The notes below the pieces were generated by a model that made no database searches, was not told the origin of the DNA, and saw only the letters and a list, made by a program, of their open reading frames with translations. Below are positions 37,711 through 46,058 of a stretch of DNA of 64,000 bases, one piece after another. The stretch's first letter is position 1. Each line of letters starts with the position of its first letter. The stretch comes from Bacteroidota bacterium. GTDB taxonomy: Bacteria; Bacteroidota; Ignavibacteria; Kapaibacteriales; UBA2268. A program made the position numbers and the translations under genes. Location of the stretch: the NCBI GenBank assembly GCA_021780815.1, contig JAJXYC010000003.1, forward strand, positions 62,001 to 126,000, given 5' to 3'.

Positions 37711-38493
37711 ATGAAAAACTACGTTAATCTCATTGTAATTACATTATCCATAGTCGTTGGGTATATAATTTACTACACAATCTTAGGGAATCCAGCAAAC
37801 TTTTTGGATCCATTAATAAAACACGAACCAAAACCGGGCAATGTATTAGGAACAGTTTACACAGGCGGTCCATTAGTAGGTTTGTTGATGTCATTAATAA
37901 TTATCTCAATTGCATTTATTTTTGAAAGATATTTATCAATCAACAAAGCTAAGGGCAAAAGCAATCCAGAAACATTCATAGTAAATGTAGTAAAGGATTT
38001 AGAAAAAGGCGATTTAGAAAGTGCAATTACAAAATGTGATAAACAACGTGGTAGCGTAGCAAATATTCTACGAGCTGCAGTTCAAAGATTCAAAGATATA
38101 GAGAACGACCCAGAATTTGTGGGCGAAAAGAAGTTAGCTGAAGTGCAACGTTCAATTGATGAGGCAATGAATTTGGAAACACCGCTATTAGAAAAGAACT
38201 TAGTAGTACTTTCCACAGTAGCATCTATTGCAACAATGATTGGGCTTTTAGGAACAACACTTGGTATGATTAGAGCGTTCCAAGCATTAGCAGTAAGCGG
38301 GACAGTATCAGCTATTCAATTATCAATTGGTATATCAGAAGCCTTATACAACACAGCAGGCGGTTTAATTGGCGCTATTCTTTCCATAGTAGCATTCAAT
38401 TTCTTTACGACCAAAGTAGATAACTTCGTTTATATGATAGACGAAGCGATTCTTAATATTATGCAGATATTTACAATAAGAATTAAAAAGTAA
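37711..38493 (+). CDS. exbB: ExbB/TolQ/MotA-family proton channel protein
   Basis: A 260-residue inner-membrane protein that forms, with ExbD, the proton-driven motor of the TonB system. Membrane segments are about 4-23, 50-70, 158-180 and 200-222; the cytoplasmic loop between the second and third (residues 75-150) carries KDLEKGDLESAITKC and RGSVANILRAAVQ. The pore helices hold LLGTTLGMIRAFQALA and ISEALYNTAGGLIGAI, the family signature. An extra N-terminal segment is common in FCB bacteria. exbD follows after 24 bases. Confidence 0.9.
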   Translation: MKNYVNLIVITLSIVVGYIIYYTILGNPANFLDPLIKHEPKPGNVLGTVYTGGPLVGLLMSLIIISIAFIFERYLSINKAKGKSNPETFIVNVVKDLEKGDLESAITKCDKQRGSVANILRAAVQRFKDIENDPEFVGEKKLAEVQRSIDEAMNLETPLLEKNLVVLSTVASIATMIGLLGTTLGMIRAFQALAVSGTVSAIQLSIGISEALYNTAGGLIGAILSIVAFNFFTTKVDNFVYMIDEAILNIMQIFTIRIKK

Positions 38494-38517
38494 GTTTAAC
38501 AACAGAAGGAGTCTTCT

Positions 38518-39030
38518 GTGCCAAAGGTAAAGAAGAAAAGAGTTGGTTTTACGATAGATATGACCCCATTGGTGGACATCACGTTCTTGTTGCTCACTTT
38601 TTTTATGTTTACAGCAAAATTTAAAAGTGAAGCAGAAAGTGAACAAAAATTTACTATCCAAAGACCAAGGGTTACCCCTGATACAACTACAATACCCCAA
38701 AATGATATAGGGATAATAAAAATCGCAATTGATTCTGCGACAAATGATACAAATTATTATTATGAGTTAGCGAACGAAACTGATAGGCAAAAAGTTTGGG
38801 GTGCCGTTAAAGGGTTAACGGACCAACAACGCACTCAACAACAATTGAAAGTATCGCCAGAAGTTTTAAACGAACTTGTGCGAGATACAAGACTTGTGCG
38901 ACCTAACACTAAATTTGCAATAGACGCTGATAAGCGTTTGTCTTTCAAATGGGTCAATGATGCAATGAATATTTTGCGGAAAAATCAAGCGACTGTGTTT
39001 AATTTTGTCACGGACAAGAAGGGTGCGTAG
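38518..39030 (+). CDS. exbD: ExbD/TolR-family biopolymer transport protein (first copy)
   Basis: A 170-residue protein starting at GTG 38518, with AAGGAG seven bases ahead. It has a short basic cytoplasmic N-terminus, then the single membrane helix with the conserved proton-relay Asp in [21 protein letters not shown] (about residues 11-31), then a periplasmic domain with [21 protein letters not shown]. It differs well beyond the helix from the second copy, so the two probably form a heteromeric motor arm. Confidence 0.9.
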   Translation: MPKVKKKRVGFTIDMTPLVDITFLLLTFFMFTAKFKSEAESEQKFTIQRPRVTPDTTTIPQNDIGIIKIAIDSATNDTNYYYELANETDRQKVWGAVKGLTDQQRTQQQLKVSPEVLNELVRDTRLVRPNTKFAIDADKRLSFKWVNDAMNILRKNQATVFNFVTDKKGA

Positions 39031-39080
39031 TAACTTTTTTGTGCTTTAAGTTGTCTTAATATTAAAAGGAGAAAAATGCT

Positions 39081-39662
39081 ATGAGTGGAGGCGGCGGTGC
39101 CTTAACAACAGGTGGAAAACCTAAACGTGGAAGTAGTAAGCGGAAAGCTAAAAAAAGACTTAGTTTCCGCATTGATATGACCCCACTTGTGGATATTACA
39201 TTTTTGCTGTTAACATTCTTTATGTTTACAACAACGATGGCAGCTCCACAAGTTATGGAAATGTCTATCCCACCAGAAATCACTGAAAAAGTAGAAGTCA
39301 AAGAATCAGAATTACTTTCCTTTTATGTCCGTGATGATGGTGCATTGTTCTATGCAATGGGTAATGATACACCTGAACGAATTGACTTAAAAAATTTAAA
39401 AGAGGTCAAAGATATTTCTATCCGTGAAAACCTGAAACCAGAATTAGAAAATAAATTAATTATAGCTTTAAAAGTTGCTGAAATGGCTCCTTATGGTGAA
39501 GTTGTTGATATTCTTGACCAATTGAACCAAGCCGAAGGCGTTATTGTTGATAAGTTGAAAAATGAAATTGATCCGGCAACAGGCAAACCAAAGGAGCGTA
39601 AACGTCGTTTTACTATTGCACCTCTTTTACCTGATGAAATTAATTTAATTAAGGGGTTGTAA
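39081..39662 (+). CDS. exbD: ExbD/TolR-family biopolymer transport protein (second copy)
   Basis: A 193-residue second ExbD. A Gly/Lys/Arg-rich cytoplasmic start (about 25 residues) precedes the membrane helix with the proton-relay Asp in [21 protein letters not shown], then a periplasmic domain (ALKVAEMAPYGEVVDILDQL). AAGGAG lies upstream of the ATG. The membrane segment is nearly the same as in the first ExbD while the periplasmic part is not. Two exbD genes in tandem ahead of tonB is a usual arrangement in Bacteroidota. Confidence 0.9.
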   Translation: MSGGGGALTTGGKPKRGSSKRKAKKRLSFRIDMTPLVDITFLLLTFFMFTTTMAAPQVMEMSIPPEITEKVEVKESELLSFYVRDDGALFYAMGNDTPERIDLKNLKEVKDISIRENLKPELENKLIIALKVAEMAPYGEVVDILDQLNQAEGVIVDKLKNEIDPATGKPKERKRRFTIAPLLPDEINLIKGL

Positions 39663-39663
39663 A

Positions 39664-40443
39664 ATGACTAATACAATAATATCAATATTGGATATGCCGA
39701 GATATGGAGCAACTGAGCTAAAAGGGTGGATTAAAAAATACACTTATTATGGGTTTATTTACACAGCTATTCTATTTTTGCTTTTAGCTTTGCTTTATTT
39801 TACTTATGCAAAATTGCAAGAAGCAAAACCAAAACCAAAAGTATTTGCTCCGATAGCAAAAATAGATATAGTGGATTTACCACCACAAGACCAATCTGAC
39901 GAAGCTCCCCCTCCGCCAGCTGAACAAATAGTTAATACTGGTCCAGCCGCTCGTGCTGGTACTCCTGTGCCAGTGCCTGATGCTCAAATTAAACCTGACG
40001 TTCAAGAGTTCGCTACTATTGACGTTATGAGTCGTGCATCAGCACAAGGCGGCAACGGTATAGATATGGGTGGTTTTGCCTCTAATATTAATCTTAATGG
40101 CGACGCAAAAGTCGATGTTAAAGTTAAAGAAAAAGAACCTGAACCTGACCAATTTATTCCTGTTGAAAAAGAACCTGGTGTTGATTATTCAAGATTACAA
40201 AGCTTAGTTGTATATCCAGATTTGGCTAAACGTGCGGGTATTGAAGGACGTGTAGTTCTACGTGTTTTAGTTGATAAAGACGGATCAGTCCGTAAATATT
40301 TAATTGAAGCAAGCGACAACGAATTACTTAATCAATCTGCAATAGATGCTATAAAGGCTTATGGAAAGTTCAAACCCGCTATTCAAAATCAAGAACCAAT
40401 TATGTGTTGGATTTCTATTCCAATACAATTTAGATTGCGTTAG
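39664..40443 (+). CDS. tonB: TonB-family energy transducer
   Basis: A 259-residue protein that spans the periplasm and hands the motor's energy to outer-membrane receptors. A cytoplasmic N-terminus of about 28 residues is followed by a membrane helix (FIYTAILFLLLALLYFTY, about 30-48), a Pro/Glu-rich linker (LPPQDQSDEAPPPPAEQ), and a C-terminal TonB domain from about residue 170 with YPDLAKRAGIEGRVVLRVLVDKDG and AIDAIKAYGKFKPAIQN. It starts one base after the exbD stop, and a terminator follows. Confidence 0.92.
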   Translation: MTNTIISILDMPRYGATELKGWIKKYTYYGFIYTAILFLLLALLYFTYAKLQEAKPKPKVFAPIAKIDIVDLPPQDQSDEAPPPPAEQIVNTGPAARAGTPVPVPDAQIKPDVQEFATIDVMSRASAQGGNGIDMGGFASNINLNGDAKVDVKVKEKEPEPDQFIPVEKEPGVDYSRLQSLVVYPDLAKRAGIEGRVVLRVLVDKDGSVRKYLIEASDNELLNQSAIDAIKAYGKFKPAIQNQEPIMCWISIPIQFRLR

Positions 40444-40468
40444 TTCTTTGTTAATTCAACACAAAAGA

Positions 40469-40504
40469 AAAAGGGTAGATTCTTGACCATCTACCCTTTT
40501 TTTA
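40469..40504. terminator. Terminator after tonB (works on both strands)
   Basis: AAAGGGTAGAT and ATCTACCCTTT pair around a short loop (TCTTGACC), with T-runs downstream on the plus strand and A-rich sequence on the other side. It separates tonB from the convergent methyltransferase gene. Confidence 0.8.
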
Positions 40505-40527
40505 TTAATATCTTTTTTAATAAGTAT

Positions 40528-41295
40528 TTACTTTTCTGCAACAACCAACATTTCAACATCTTCTGTAGTTAACTTGTTTTCTCGTGAAAATGCTCCTAAT
40601 TTTGCTCCACAAATATCTATCTTTTTATAATCGAGCATATTAAGTAACCACGTTATTTCACTTGGAGTGTAATGCCTTTCATTGCATTCTAATGTTTTGA
40701 TATTACCAGAATCATCTTTGAATGTTACAATGCTATTTGCTCTGAACGTTATTAGGTCAAACGAATAATTGTTTAAAGAGGCATTACCTTCTTCATTTTC
40801 TGAATTATAAAGGTCTGTAAAAGAATGATACAGGGGAAACAGCCCGTTAAGCGTAGTAAAAATAAACTTGGCTTTCGGAGCCAAAGCTTTTGTTACACTT
40901 TTTAGAATTTCAAAGTTCATTTCATCAGTTTCCATTAAGGGGAACCCCGCTTCACACAACATTATTGCAACATTAAACTCACTATCAAAAGGTAAATTCC
41001 TTGCATTGTGTTTCTGAAAATCTATTTTAAGATTTTCTTTTGTTGCTTTTTCTCTTGCCAAGGAAAGTTGCGCTTCGGATAAATCAATCCCAACAACGGT
41101 ATAACCTCTTTTTGTCAATTCAATAGTATGTCGCCCTGTCCCGCAACCAACGTCAAGAATTCTTAAAGATTTGTCATAATTTATCTCCTTTTCGATAAAA
41201 TCGCATTCCCCGATAGTCCCTTGTGTAAAAACTTCGTCATCATACTTCCTTGAATAATTCTCAAAGAAAACTTCATACCATTGCTTACTATTCAT
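40528..41295 (-). CDS. SAM-dependent methyltransferase (class I)
   Basis: A 255-residue Rossmann-fold methyltransferase. The AdoMet site is RILDVGCGTGRHTIEL (about residues 43-58), followed by VVGIDLSEAQL (acidic loop binding ribose) and NARNLPFDSEFNVAIMLCEAGFPLM (motif for the adenine pocket). The C-terminal part (WLLNMLDYKKIDICGAKLGAF) is typical of small-molecule methyltransferases. The substrate is not readable. It is inverted relative to the tonB and binding-protein genes on its sides. Confidence 0.82.
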   Translation of the reverse strand: MNSKQWYEVFFENYSRKYDDEVFTQGTIGECDFIEKEINYDKSLRILDVGCGTGRHTIELTKRGYTVVGIDLSEAQLSLAREKATKENLKIDFQKHNARNLPFDSEFNVAIMLCEAGFPLMETDEMNFEILKSVTKALAPKAKFIFTTLNGLFPLYHSFTDLYNSENEEGNASLNNYSFDLITFRANSIVTFKDDSGNIKTLECNERHYTPSEITWLLNMLDYKKIDICGAKLGAFSRENKLTTEDVEMLVVAEK

Positions 41296-41622
41296 ACTTA
41301 CCTTGAATAAACAGAAAAATGAATATTTATATTGTACAAAAATAATAGAATTATTTATATTACATAAATTTTGAATATAAAATTTGATAAAACTATTATT
41401 CTATAACAAAAACAAAGAAATAAAAAGGTAATTTTAAAGATTATTGGTTTAAATATCATTCGGAGAGTTTTATTTTGAAAAACATAATTTAATCTTTGAT
41501 TTTGATAATTTAGTGCTTTGCTTTTTGATTTTAAAAATTAAAAATAATTTGTTTTGTAACTTTTCGTTTATTGAAATTGTTTTATTAGTAAAATATTTTT
41601 TTTAATAACTTTTGTATAAATT
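41296..41622. other. AT-rich divergent intergenic region
   Basis: About 327 bases between the minus-strand methyltransferase and the plus-strand small membrane protein. No gene seen. TAACTTTT strings at 41557-41564 and 41606-41613 resemble -7 boxes but lack a TTG at 19 bases. Confidence 0.5.
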
Positions 41623-41850
41623 ATGTTTAATTCAATATTAAATTATGGAATACGGATACTAATAATTATTTTAGGGATTCTGTTTGTTTTTGACGTATTT
41701 GGTCTTTCCAGAGGCGATGTAGTTATGATTCGGTCGCTTGGTGTAATAATGATACTTTTCGGAATTTATCGGATATTATCATACCGCACGGCAGTAAGCA
41801 GATATAAAAATATCAATCAAGAAGAAGATGAAGACGATGATGAAAAATAA
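41623..41850 (+). CDS. Small two-helix membrane protein with acidic tail
   Basis: A 75-residue protein with two hydrophobic segments (about 8-26 and 35-53), a basic stretch and a very acidic end (QEEDEDDDEK). I do not recognise it. It lies 58 bases ahead of the binding-lipoprotein gene on the same strand, so it may be the first gene of that transcript. Confidence 0.6.
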   Translation: MFNSILNYGIRILIIILGILFVFDVFGLSRGDVVMIRSLGVIMILFGIYRILSYRTAVSRYKNINQEEDEDDDEK

Positions 41851-41920
41851 TTTTAATTTGTCATAATTATTTGAAAATATATTGTTAATTTAGAAACAAA
41901 AAATATATATGGTGAATACA

Positions 41921-42850
41921 ATGAAAAAAATTATCCTAAACTTGCTTATTTCAGCTTTGTTGGTATCTTTTTTTTGGTCTTGCGAAAGTAAGAATAATCA
42001 GGGTAACAGTAAAAGTCAATATGAAGCGTGGAATTCGGGTGAACTTACCGTTTACTATGACCGGGATTTAGCCAATATCATTGATACAGTTTTTAAAATG
42101 TATCAAAAGGCATTCCCTGATGTAAAAGCAACATTTGTCCCTGTAAGTTCAAGAGAAGGAATGGCATTATTACTTAATGGCAAAGCAAAAGTCGTTCTAC
42201 AATCTCGCAAATACTTAAAAGATGAAGACTCGTTAATAAAAGAATATGACATGCAATTACCTGTACCTTATGATTTTGCTCAAGACGCATTAGTGTTTTT
42301 TGTTAAAAGTGATTCGCCTATTGACACAATGAACGCAAAAAATATAGAAAATTACTTTTTAGATTATAAATTAACAAGTAAATCGTCTTTAAGCTTAAAT
42401 TATGAACCTCAGTTTGTATTACCAGAAGTAAATTCAGGCATATATGCGAACTTTAAGGAATTAGTTCTTAAAAATTCACGGACACAAAGGTTACTTAAAA
42501 CATTTATGACGATAGATTCGGTAAAAGATTATGTAGCAAAAAATCCCAATGCGATAGGAGTGGGTTATCTCGGAAATATAGTAGGAGACCTACGTTTTAA
42601 ACCAATTCCTTTGGGTTATTATGATTCCACAGGACATTATGTTAATCCAAAGCCAGTACATCAAGCATATATTGTGCAAGGGTTATATCCATATATAATA
42701 ACAGACCGAGCTTATATATTTTCACCCGAAAAGAATTTAGCGCTTTGGTTTGCAACATTTATTTCAAAAGAATCTTACGTACAAAGATATTTTAAAGACT
42801 TTGGTATTGTTCCAACATTTGCAAAATTTGTTTTAATAAAAGGTGATTAG
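41921..42850 (+). CDS. PstS-like periplasmic-binding lipoprotein
   Basis: A 309-residue protein from ATG 41921 (an ATG 12 bases earlier is also possible). The lipoprotein signal ends in FFWSC with Cys21. The body is a type II periplasmic-binding fold of the phosphate-binding kind: GELTVYYDRDLANIIDTVF, VPVSSREGMALLLNGKAKVVLQSRKY and IGVGYLGNIVGDLRFKPIPLG. No pst permease or ATPase genes lie nearby; instead it sits after exbB-exbD-exbD-tonB and before a TPR gene, as in many Bacteroidota. Its ligand may be phosphate or something else bound for an energised outer-membrane system. Confidence 0.8.
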   Translation: MKKIILNLLISALLVSFFWSCESKNNQGNSKSQYEAWNSGELTVYYDRDLANIIDTVFKMYQKAFPDVKATFVPVSSREGMALLLNGKAKVVLQSRKYLKDEDSLIKEYDMQLPVPYDFAQDALVFFVKSDSPIDTMNAKNIENYFLDYKLTSKSSLSLNYEPQFVLPEVNSGIYANFKELVLKNSRTQRLLKTFMTIDSVKDYVAKNPNAIGVGYLGNIVGDLRFKPIPLGYYDSTGHYVNPKPVHQAYIVQGLYPYIITDRAYIFSPEKNLALWFATFISKESYVQRYFKDFGIVPTFAKFVLIKGD

Positions 42851-42851
42851 A

Positions 42852-44600
42852 ATGAAAAGATGGCTTTTCGCAATTTCAACTATTTTTCTTTTGGCAATCT
42901 CTGCCAATGCACAAACAAGTAAAGATGAATTTCTCAAATTAGTAAATGAGAAAAAGGTTGATGAAGCAAGTAAATTAATCAATCAAGTTGAACAGGCTTA
43001 TCCAAAAGATTTTGATGTATTAGTTGCAATTGGCGATGTTTATTCAGAACTTGAAAAATATCCCGAAGCAGTTAATTCTTATGCTAAAGCTTATGATATT
43101 CATGATGACAATCAAGTTTTAAATAGAAAATATTCTTTAGCACTTGCCGATGCCAAAAATTTTAAAGAAGCATTTAAACTTATTCGAAGAACTATTAAAG
43201 ATAATCCAAAAGTAATTGAAAACTATTTAACTGCCTCAGAAGTTTTCATTAGAGCCGATTCTCTTTCAGAAGCAGAAATCGAAATTGATAGGGCAAGGGA
43301 AATTGACCCAAATAACCCAGGTCCTTATGTTGCTATGGGTAATTTTTATTATGCTCGTAGAGTTTACGAATTAGCTCGTCAAAATTATGAAGAAGCTTTA
43401 AAATTAGACCCCAAAAATACTGAGGCTCATTTTAAACTTGCTACTTCTTATTATTGGCTTGCAACTCGTGAATTGGATAAAGATTTAGCGAACGAACTTT
43501 ATACACGTTCTTTAAAAGAATGGAACACTCTTTCTCAACTTGATTCTATGAATGCAAAAGCATATTTTGAACAAGGGAAAATATGGTTCTTTTCGGATAG
43601 ATACCCAGAAGCAATTAACGCCTTATCTCGTTATGTAAAATTACGACCACAAGGTTCACTTGGTCGTTGGTATCTTGCTCAATCTTTATTTAAAATTGGT
43701 GATTGCGATAACGCCATTCCTAATTTGGAAATCTGTGCTAAAGAAATTGATTCTGTAAAGATGCAAGCAGAGCAATCTTTAGTTGATTGTTATATTTCAA
43801 CAAAAGCTTGGGCAAAAGCAAAATCTCTTTATGAGGAATTCCAAAAAGAAGGTGTACAATTTAACTATACCGATTATCGCAAATTTGGTCAAGCGGCCTT
43901 TTTTACTGGGGATACAACAAGTGCTTTTCAATATTTCCAAAAGTCTATGGATTTAAATAAAGATGACAACTGTGTGCTAATGTATTTCTATGGGACACTG
44001 CTTAATGCCGCCAAACAATATGCTCAATCTAATAATGTTTTATTTACAAGGTTAAATACCACCGCATGTCAAGATTCGTTAAATGGCAAAATTTATTATA
44101 TCATCGGAACGAACTTCCTTTTCAGTAGCCAGCCGGATTCTGCATCGGTTTATTTACAAAAGGCTTTGCAACTTGATTCAAGCAATATTTTTGCAGATAT
44201 TTTTCTTGGCGATGCTTACATTCAAATGAAAGATAATAAAAAAGGTATGGATAAATATCTTGAAATTATCACAAAGTCTGAAAGCAATCCTGAAATTAAC
44301 AAAAATGCAGTTATTCAAGCTTATGCTAAATATTGCAATTTATTACTTGATGTTAAAAACTTTAATTTATTAAATAAATATGCAAAAAAATGGTCTGATG
44401 TTTTCCCTGACAATCCTTACGGATTCTTATATTTAGCTGTTTCTTATCAAGGATTAGGCGATAGAGATAATGCTTGCAGAACTTATTCGAAAGTGCTAAA
44501 AATTGACCCAAACAATCAAGCCGCAAAGAAAAACATGGAACTTATGGAATGTGGCAAATCTTCATCAGAAGAATCAGGAACAAAAGGAAAGAAAAAATAA
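42852..44600 (+). CDS. Secreted TPR-repeat protein
   Basis: A 582-residue protein from ATG 42852 (an upstream in-frame GTG is rejected because this ATG gives the clean signal peptide MKRWLFAISTIFLLAISANA). The mature part is tetratricopeptide repeats end to end; clear ones are ALVAIGDVYSELEKYPEAVNSYAKA-like at about 40-75, ARQNYEEALKLDPKNTEAHFKLA at about 175-205 and DNACRTYSKVLKIDPNNQAAK near the C-terminus. The tail is Lys/Ser-rich. It starts one base after the stop of the binding lipoprotein, so they are one operon; it is probably a periplasmic scaffold. Confidence 0.85.
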   Translation: MKRWLFAISTIFLLAISANAQTSKDEFLKLVNEKKVDEASKLINQVEQAYPKDFDVLVAIGDVYSELEKYPEAVNSYAKAYDIHDDNQVLNRKYSLALADAKNFKEAFKLIRRTIKDNPKVIENYLTASEVFIRADSLSEAEIEIDRAREIDPNNPGPYVAMGNFYYARRVYELARQNYEEALKLDPKNTEAHFKLATSYYWLATRELDKDLANELYTRSLKEWNTLSQLDSMNAKAYFEQGKIWFFSDRYPEAINALSRYVKLRPQGSLGRWYLAQSLFKIGDCDNAIPNLEICAKEIDSVKMQAEQSLVDCYISTKAWAKAKSLYEEFQKEGVQFNYTDYRKFGQAAFFTGDTTSAFQYFQKSMDLNKDDNCVLMYFYGTLLNAAKQYAQSNNVLFTRLNTTACQDSLNGKIYYIIGTNFLFSSQPDSASVYLQKALQLDSSNIFADIFLGDAYIQMKDNKKGMDKYLEIITKSESNPEINKNAVIQAYAKYCNLLLDVKNFNLLNKYAKKWSDVFPDNPYGFLYLAVSYQGLGDRDNACRTYSKVLKIDPNNQAAKKNMELMECGKSSSEESGTKGKKK

Positions 44601-44630
44601 ATACAAACAGAGAAATCGATATTTTTCAGA

Positions 44631-44656
44631 AGCTGCCTCAAAAGGGCAGTTTTTTT
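44631..44656 (+). terminator. Terminator after the TPR gene
   Basis: CTGCCT and GGGCAG pair around CAAAA, followed by seven Ts. The segment CAAAAGGGCAGTT is shared with the hup terminator. Confidence 0.75.
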
Positions 44657-44766
44657 GTATCTGATATTAAAATAAAATGTTTGTAATCCCTTTAATATTT
44701 ATGTAAATTTAACGTCAATTAATCTCAACAAAGCACAAACAATTAAATATTATATCGGAGACTCAC

Positions 44767-45537
44767 TTGATATTACACTATGTAGGAATTTTATTGATTG
44801 GAATAATAGTAGGGTTCTTAGGAGGTTTATTTGGGAAAGGTGGCAGTGCAATTGCAACACCAATGCTTAGCTTATACGGGATACCTGGCTTTGTGGCAGT
44901 AGTAGCCCCTTTACCTGCAACTGTACCGGGAACGTTTGTAGCTTCTTTGGCATATTGGAAATCAAATTTGCTCGATTGGCAAGTTGTTAAGTGGAGCATT
45001 GCTATTGGCGTCCCTGCAACTATTCTTGGCTCATATTTAACCAAATACACAGGCGCAACACCATTATTAATTCTAACAGGCGTAATGGTGCTTATTTTTG
45101 GCTTAAATTTTCTCTTTTTACCTGAAGAAAATAACCGCCAATCAGCAGCCAGCGAGGAAACAAAAGTAATTCGTCCGACATATTGGCGACTACGTCTAAT
45201 CTCTATTGCAATTTTTGTTGGACTAATTTCAGGATTATTGGCAAATTCCGGCGGATTTCTCCTTGCACCAAGTTACGCTCGAATTTTACGTATGCCTATT
45301 AAAAAAGCTTTTGCTTGTTCATTGGCAGTATCTGTATTCCTTGCTTTACCTGGAACAGCTGTCCATGCCTATCTTGGTCATATAGATTGGATTATTACCT
45401 CTATATTAGCGTTAGGTTCTGTCCCTTTTTCTTATATAGGAGCAAAATTAGCAATTAAAACAAAAGCAAGTTATTTAGAAAAATGGTACGGATTTGCTTT
45501 AACCGCATTAGGCGCTTTTTTCCTTTTAAAATTATAA
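44767..45537 (+). CDS. TauE/SafE-family membrane permease
   Basis: A 256-residue inner-membrane protein of about eight helices, of the TauE/SafE family that exports sulfite, sulfoacetate or related anions. The two pseudo-repeat signatures are visible: GFLGGLFGKGGSAIATPML (about 17-36) and GLISGLLANSGGFLLAPSYARIL. The start is TTG 44767, with GGAG seven bases ahead; no ATG fits as well. Substrate cannot be read, and it has no sulfur genes beside it. Confidence 0.82.
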   Translation: MILHYVGILLIGIIVGFLGGLFGKGGSAIATPMLSLYGIPGFVAVVAPLPATVPGTFVASLAYWKSNLLDWQVVKWSIAIGVPATILGSYLTKYTGATPLLILTGVMVLIFGLNFLFLPEENNRQSAASEETKVIRPTYWRLRLISIAIFVGLISGLLANSGGFLLAPSYARILRMPIKKAFACSLAVSVFLALPGTAVHAYLGHIDWIITSILALGSVPFSYIGAKLAIKTKASYLEKWYGFALTALGAFFLLKL

Positions 45538-45634
45538 AATCGCAAAAGCTCATTAAAAAATTAAACACCTAAAAAATAAAGAAACAAGGACTTTATAATA
45601 AAAAAAATAATATTGGCACAAGAACCAACTATTA

Positions 45635-46030
45635 CTAATGATGGTGGTGATTGTGATGATGACCATCTTCATTGTGATGATGACCAATACTTTTGCTAAT
45701 CGTTGGTTCAGTAAGTTGTTTTAATTCATTTTTAAGCAACTTGTCAAGTGCTTCTTCAACAGTCATTTCTATAGATCGATATATTTTCACATCAGGCTGA
45801 TTAATAACTTCAAAAGCTCGTGGTCCAATATTGCCTAAAATAAAAGTTTTAACACCTTGATTTAAAAAATATGATAAATTATCGTGGTTATGATGCTTTT
45901 CTTCATCATTATCAAAAGCTTCAAAAGTCAAAGTATCTGTATTATATAGCAAAAAGAATTTAGAATGTCCAAACCTTTTTGAAACATTGCTATCAAGAGT
46001 TTTGCCGTCTGCGCCAAATAAAATTAACAT
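45635..46030 (-). CDS. NifX/NafY-like (dinitrogenase iron-molybdenum cofactor family) protein with His-rich tail
   Basis: A 131-residue cytoplasmic protein. Residues 1-105 carry the DiNase_FeMo-co fold: ADGKTLDSNVSKRFGHSKFFLLYNTDTL, then VKTFILGNIGPRAFEVI. The last 20 residues are His-rich (GHHHNEDGHHHNHHHH), a likely metal-binding tail. Family members outside nitrogen fixation bind metal clusters of unknown role; no nif genes are here, so nitrogen fixation should not be inferred. GAGGG precedes the ATG. Confidence 0.8.
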   Translation of the reverse strand: MLILFGADGKTLDSNVSKRFGHSKFFLLYNTDTLTFEAFDNDEEKHHNHDNLSYFLNQGVKTFILGNIGPRAFEVINQPDVKIYRSIEMTVEEALDKLLKNELKQLTEPTISKSIGHHHNEDGHHHNHHHH

Positions 46031-46058
46031 TATTCCCTCAAAAATAAAAATATAAGAA

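Noticed and set aside
41921-42850. Part of a phosphate ABC transporter
   Set aside because: No pstC, pstA, pstB or phoU gene lies nearby; context is TonB and TPR genes.
45635-46030. Nitrogen fixation gene
   Set aside because: The family is broad and no nif structural or assembly genes are present in the window.
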